Assembly (NCBI GenBank): GCA_023441905.1
Contig: JAEZNC010000271.1
Span: 1-8,310, forward strand
DNA from: Bacillota bacterium
GTDB lineage: Bacteria > Bacillota > Clostridia > Christensenellales > SZUA-584
DNA: 8,310 nt
Reading direction: 5' to 3'
Shown piece by piece: positions 5,347 through 8,310 of the stretch (position 1 is its first letter; each line of letters starts with the position of its first letter). The position numbers and the translations under genes were made by a program. Under the pieces are notes generated by a model. It was not told the DNA's origin, did no database searches, and was given only the letters and a program-made list of their open reading frames with translations.

Positions 5347-6633
5347 ATGAAGCAAGAGGCATTTGACCGTCGTTTTGCAGAGCAATGTACCCGTGCTTTT
5401 GCTGTGTCAACAGGGCTTGGCTGCACGCTCTCCGATCATGAGGGACAGCTGATTTGTGAGTGCGGCTTTGGCTGTGAAAGCTGCAGGTTGTGTTCGCTCG
5501 GTGGATTCGATCAGCGCGAAAAGATAGAAACGCATCTGTACGGAATGACCTCCGCAGAGCGTTTCGGCGGCAAATACATTTATTATTGTCCGATGGGACT
5601 GACCTGCTTTACCTCGCCCATTGTCAACGACGAGGCGATACAGGCAAAAATCATTGCCGGCCCCTTCATTATGGTGGATAAAGACGATTTTTGTGAGTAC
5701 GAGCTCAAAGAGCTGGTCGGACTGTCTCAAGAGACCATAGAACAGGCTAAGACCATTTTAGAACACGTGCCCTATGTCGAACCGGAAAGGGCTACGCAGC
5801 TTTCCACCATGCTGTTTCTTGCGGTAGGCTTTTTGAACAATTATTCGGCGGAATCGCAGATGCTGATGGCAGATCGTTCAGGAGAACTGCAAGGTCAGCT
5901 CTCTTCCTATATCATGAAGCTGAAGCAGGGGGCGATCCCGCCATATCCGTTTGATACGGAGCACAACCTGCTGCAGAGCATTGCACGGCTTGACCAGCAG
6001 GAGGCGCAGCGGCTGCTCAATGAATTGTTGGGCAGTATTATGTTCTCAGTCGGCGGCGACATTGAACAGATCAAGAGCAGAATTTACGAATTGTTGGTGC
6101 TCATCTCTAGGACAGCTGTCGACAATGGCGCCGATGCGGCAGGTCTGCTGAGAAAGACACATGAATATCGGCTTGCCATCAGCGGGTTTACAACGATCGA
6201 CGCTCTGTGCTGTTGGTTGTCCGATAGTATGCATGAAGTGATGGATAGCCTGTTTGGATTTCCGAACGCCAAGCATCTGCAGGCCATCCGGCGCTGCATC
6301 CAGTATATCGGTGCGAACTATGCGCACCGGGTTACGCTCAAGGATCTCGCCGCCATTGTTTTTTTGTCGCCCGCATACCTCAGCAGAATATTTAAAGCGG
6401 AAACGGGCGTCGCTTTCAACGACTATCTGAATCAGGTGCGTATCAACAAAGCAAAGAGTTTGCTGCGTAACAGGAAAATTCGCCTGACTGATGTTGCGCT
6501 GATGGTGGGATACGAAGATCAGAGCTATTTCACGCGTGTTTTTAAGCGCATGACAGGCATGCTGCCAAGGGATTATCGGCTTAAAAACACCAAGATTATA
6601 ACGAACGGACCACATAAAGAGACTAATCATTAA
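5347..6633 (+). CDS. PocR-domain AraC-family transcriptional regulator
   Basis: A 428-residue cytoplasmic regulator. The N-terminal part (about 5-165) matches the PocR sensory domain: cysteines at 37, 39, 43, 46 and 49, then YYCPMGLTCFTSPIV (Cys81, Cys87) and AKIIAGPFIMV. PocR of Salmonella controls propanediol and cobalamin genes, and this domain is common in regulators beside corrinoid methyltransferase genes. A helical linker (about 165-310) follows, then a standard two-helix-turn-helix AraC domain (about 315-415) with LKDLAAIVFLSPAYLSRIFKAETG and LTDVALMVGYEDQSYFTRVFKRMTG. It is transcribed away from the corrinoid operon from its own promoter, so it most likely activates that operon in response to a small molecule. 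The ligand is unknown. No convincing terminator follows directly. Confidence 0.92.
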   Translation: MKQEAFDRRFAEQCTRAFAVSTGLGCTLSDHEGQLICECGFGCESCRLCSLGGFDQREKIETHLYGMTSAERFGGKYIYYCPMGLTCFTSPIVNDEAIQAKIIAGPFIMVDKDDFCEYELKELVGLSQETIEQAKTILEHVPYVEPERATQLSTMLFLAVGFLNNYSAESQMLMADRSGELQGQLSSYIMKLKQGAIPPYPFDTEHNLLQSIARLDQQEAQRLLNELLGSIMFSVGGDIEQIKSRIYELLVLISRTAVDNGADAAGLLRKTHEYRLAISGFTTIDALCCWLSDSMHEVMDSLFGFPNAKHLQAIRRCIQYIGANYAHRVTLKDLAAIVFLSPAYLSRIFKAETGVAFNDYLNQVRINKAKSLLRNRKIRLTDVALMVGYEDQSYFTRVFKRMTGMLPRDYRLKNTKIITNGPHKETNH

Positions 6634-6652
6634 GTCGCTTACAGCGTTAGCC

Positions 6653-6697
6653 CTGTTTGTCTATAATTTGAAAATAATCAAACAGCCAGACGGTTTG
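6653..6697. repeat. Alternative hairpins downstream of the regulator
   Basis: CTGTTTG (6653-6659) pairs with CAAACAG (6679-6685) over a 19-nt loop. The CAAAC of the second arm can instead pair with GTTTG (6693-6697) over a 9-nt loop, so the two hairpins are mutually exclusive. A T-run (6726-6732) lies about 30 nt further on, too far for a standard terminator. Confidence 0.35.
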
Positions 6698-6764
6698 TGA
6701 TGCGATGAAACTTGGGTAGAAGATATTTTTTTCATAAATCTCTTACCATTTAAGTGATATCGTC

Positions 6765-6816
6765 GCTTTCGTAAAGCAAACGTACTGGGTTTGCCCTGAA
6801 AAGGGTTATATTTAAC
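6765..6816. repeat. Cluster of small consecutive hairpins
   Basis: Four perfect small stems lie within 52 bp: GCTTT (6765-6769) with AAAGC (6773-6777), GCAAAC (6776-6781) with GTTTGC (6789-6794), CCCT (6794-6797) with AGGG (6802-6805) around a GAAA tetraloop, and GTTA (6805-6808) with TAAC (6813-6816). Neighbouring stems share one or two bases, so not all can form at once. This could be a structured RNA segment or chance. Confidence 0.35.
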
Positions 6817-6996
6817 GGGTTCAAGCCGATAATTATGCACAATGCGCGATAACGTGTGTCAGCCCGGACATTTGTAATCCCTTGGTTTAATTCTAAACTT
6901 GAGTAAGATATGTGACGATTCATTCGCCGCATCTTGACCTTTTTACCTTCCATATCGAGCAGTTTTGCGCTATAATCCAATTAAGGCATATGTCTC

Positions 6997-7035
6997 TTCT
7001 TGCAGGTTTTTTGTGGCAACTCTAGCCTGCAAGAA
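6997..7035. repeat. 10-bp perfect inverted repeat with 19-nt spacer
   Basis: TTCTTGCAGG (6997-7006) and CCTGCAAGAA (7026-7035) are exact reverse complements separated by 19 nt. A T-run is inside the loop, not after the stem, so it is not an ordinary terminator. It may be a protein-binding site or an RNA stem. Confidence 0.5.
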
Positions 7036-7117
7036 TTCGAAGATTGACGCCTTTTCTCTCATCCAGTGTACAGCAAAGAAGATGATCAGAAGTCTTTTTC
7101 CTGCGTCAAACGCGCAA

Positions 7118-7148
7118 GCCGTGATGGGTAATCGCATCTGGCCACGGC
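7118..7148. repeat. 6-bp inverted repeat with 19-nt spacer
   Basis: GCCGTG (7118-7123) and CACGGC (7143-7148) are separated by 19 nt. Two more GC pairs can add outside across an AA bulge (7114-7115 with 7149-7150). An inner GATG/CATC pair (7123-7126, 7135-7138) gives an imperfect longer hairpin. Confidence 0.35.
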
Positions 7149-7237
7149 GCATTTTATTCAATTATGAATAATTTCCTGCATATTATCATTGCATTATGAT
7201 GGCCGATATTGTAAACTTTCTGTGAAGTATTTAATGT

Positions 7238-7259
7238 TCATGCACCGCATGACTTTTTT
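7238..7259 (+). terminator. Small terminator-like hairpin in the symporter leader
   Basis: TCATGC (7238-7243) pairs with GCATGA (7247-7252) over a 3-nt loop and is followed by C and six T (7254-7259). The form is that of a small intrinsic terminator, ending 42 nt before the symporter start. It may stop read-through from upstream, or act as an attenuator if the promoter lies upstream of it. The stem is short, so strength is uncertain. Confidence 0.45.
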
Positions 7260-7286
7260 CATGTCACGCTCGATATAACACACGAC

Positions 7287-7292
7287 AGGAGG
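7287..7292 (+). promoter_or_regulatory. Perfect Shine-Dalgarno deciding the TTG start of the symporter
   Basis: AGGAGG lies 9 nt before the TTG at 7302. The next in-frame ATG (12th codon) falls inside the first membrane helix and has no ribosome site, so the TTG is the likely start. Confidence 0.8.
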
Positions 7293-7301
7293 AAACACAT
7301 T

Positions 7302-8310
7302 TTGGATTCCAATACAATACAAATTCTCATCGCCATGTGTATCTACATGGCCGCTGTCATCGCGATCGGTCTGTTCTTCGCAAAACGCGCCAACAAAAAC
7401 TCCGAAGCCTACTTCTTAGGCGGACGCTCGCTTGGCCCGTGGGTTGCGGCCTTGAGCGCAGAAGCGTCGGACATGAGCGGCTGGCTGCTGATGGGCCTGC
7501 CCGGTGTGGCCTACTGGTGCGGCCTGGCTGATGCGATGTGGACAGCAATCGGCCTCGCGATCGGCACGTATATCAACTGGCTGATCGTCGCTAAAAGGCT
7601 TCGCCGCTACAGCGTAAAGAGCGGCAACGCCATTACCATTCCGGACTTCTTCTCAAACCGTTTCAAAGAAAAGAAAAAAATCATCATGACCATATGTGCC
7701 ATTTTCATATTGGTCTTCTTCTGCGTGTACGCTGCCAGCTGCCTCGTCACCTGCGGCAAACTGTTCTCCACGCTCTTCGGTGCTCCCTACATCACCATGA
7801 TGATCGTGGGGGCTCTTTTCGTTCTCATCTATACCATCGTCGGCGGCTTTCTCGCCGAGAGCGCGTCCGACTTTATGCAGGCGGTCATCATGATCTGCGC
7901 GCTTGTGCTCATACTTGTGCTGGGCACGAATGCGGCGGGCGGCGTCAGTGCCGTGATCAGCAACGCCCAGAACATGCCCGGGTTCTTCGACATGTTCGGC
8001 ATTGCCACGCCCACTGTGGTGGACGGTGTTCAGCAGGTGGCCAACGGCGCGCCTGTTTTCGGTGACGCAGCGCCTTACGGCTTTTTGACTATCATCTCCA
8101 CGTTGTCGTGGGGCCTTGGCTACTTTGGCATGCCGCAGGTGCTCCTGCGTTTTATGGCGATCCGCAAAGAAAAAGAGCTGACAAAATCGCGCCGCATCGC
8201 GACGACATGGTGCGTGATTTCCCTGTTTGCCGCTGTCTTTATCGGGCTCATTGGGCGCATGCTTTTCCCCGCTGCACTGACCACTGCCAGCCAGGCGGAA
8301 AGTGTGTTTA
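7302..8310 (+). CDS. putP: Sodium/proline-type symporter, SSS family (5' 336 codons; cut by window end)
   Basis: The frame opens at TTG and runs uninterrupted to the window edge. The product begins MDSNTIQILIAMCIYMAAVI, which is membrane segment 1. PutP hallmarks follow in order: YFLGGRSLGPWV (about 37-48), ALSAEASDMSGWLLMGLPG (about 50-68) with Asp57 and Ser59 matching the sodium-site Asp55/Ser57 of E. coli PutP, AITIPDFFSNRF, VGGFLAESASDFMQA, and GLGYFGMPQVLLRFMAI. About nine hydrophobic segments are present; the full family is about 500 residues with 13 helices, so roughly a third is missing at the right edge. It would import proline or a related solute with sodium. Proline betaine or another quaternary amine is conceivable given the corrinoid genes nearby, but that is speculation. 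It has its own leader and is separated from the regulator by about 670 bp, so it is probably an independent unit. Confidence 0.9.
   Translation, partial: MDSNTIQILIAMCIYMAAVIAIGLFFAKRANKNSEAYFLGGRSLGPWVAALSAEASDMSGWLLMGLPGVAYWCGLADAMWTAIGLAIGTYINWLIVAKRLRRYSVKSGNAITIPDFFSNRFKEKKKIIMTICAIFILVFFCVYAASCLVTCGKLFSTLFGAPYITMMIVGALFVLIYTIVGGFLAESASDFMQAVIMICALVLILVLGTNAAGGVSAVISNAQNMPGFFDMFGIATPTVVDGVQQVANGAPVFGDAAPYGFLTIISTLSWGLGYFGMPQVLLRFMAIRKEKELTKSRRIATTWCVISLFAAVFIGLIGRMLFPAALTTASQAESVF

Larger units (their letters stand above)
6634..7237. other. AT-rich gene-free gap with dense inverted repeats
   Basis: About 600 bp with no frame supported by a ribosome site or recognisable protein. Several short frames exist on both strands but begin at TTG without a Shine-Dalgarno, and none reads like a known family. 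The stretch is lower in GC than the flanking genes and contains a series of inverted repeats listed separately. No tRNA, CRISPR or insertion-sequence ends were recognised. It separates the corrinoid module from the symporter. Confidence 0.5.

Noticed and set aside
6805..6832. A GGGTTCAAGCC stretch resembling a tRNA T-loop
   Set aside because: The flanking bases do not form the 5-bp T-stem, and no acceptor, D or anticodon stem is found around it.
6750..7161. Two short minus-strand frames (63-76 codons) in the gap
   Set aside because: Both begin at TTG without a Shine-Dalgarno, are not arranged as an operon, and resemble no known protein.
1..8310. CRISPR array, insertion sequence or phage genes
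   Set aside because: No regularly spaced repeats, no transposase or integrase motifs, and no paired terminal inverted repeats with target duplications were seen.

Overview
The window most likely comes from a strictly anaerobic Gram-positive bacterium of the Clostridia (Bacillota), possibly with acetogen-like one-carbon metabolism. The grounds are strong purine-rich Shine-Dalgarno sites (AAAGGAG, AGGAGG), moderate GC content, and above all a corrinoid-protein / corrinoid-activator gene set of the type found in anaerobic methyl-transfer systems. The species cannot be named from the sequence.

Layout. (1) Positions 2-2072, plus strand: the tail of an unidentified gene, a CobW/COG0523-type P-loop GTPase whose ATG overlaps the upstream stop, and a BioB/PylB-like radical SAM enzyme. 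(2) Positions 2073-2385: a convergent gap with no convincing gene, ending in a strong hairpin terminator that could serve both strands. (3) Positions 5117-2386, minus strand: a tight three-gene operon in the order cobalamin-binding corrinoid protein (MtaC/MttC type), DUF2284 cysteine-rich metal-binding protein, and ferredoxin-ASKHA reductive activator of corrinoid proteins (RACE/RamA type). The first two genes overlap by 7 bp and the last two are separated by 6 bp. (4) Positions 5118-5346: a divergent control region with a near-consensus promoter for the regulator, a TATAAT box facing the corrinoid operon, and several short repeats. (5) Positions 5347-6633, plus strand: a PocR-domain AraC-family regulator. 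(6) Positions 6634-7301: an AT-rich gap of about 670 bp with no supported gene but many inverted repeats. (7) Positions 7302-8310, plus strand: the first 336 codons of a PutP-type sodium/solute symporter, starting at TTG and cut by the window edge.

How the genes may work together. The corrinoid protein would carry a methyl group on Co(III)/Co(I) between a substrate methyltransferase and an acceptor methyltransferase. The RACE protein would use ATP and its 2Fe-2S cluster to rescue the protein from inactive Co(II). The DUF2284 protein, with two four-cysteine groups, sits between them and is a candidate electron carrier or metal/cluster factor (inference). The PocR-AraC protein probably senses a ligand and activates the divergent operon. 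The CobW GTPase and radical SAM enzyme may support metal/cofactor handling or make or modify a cofactor, but their link is only positional. No substrate methyltransferase (MttB, MtaB or UroD-like) lies inside the window, so the substrate is unknown.
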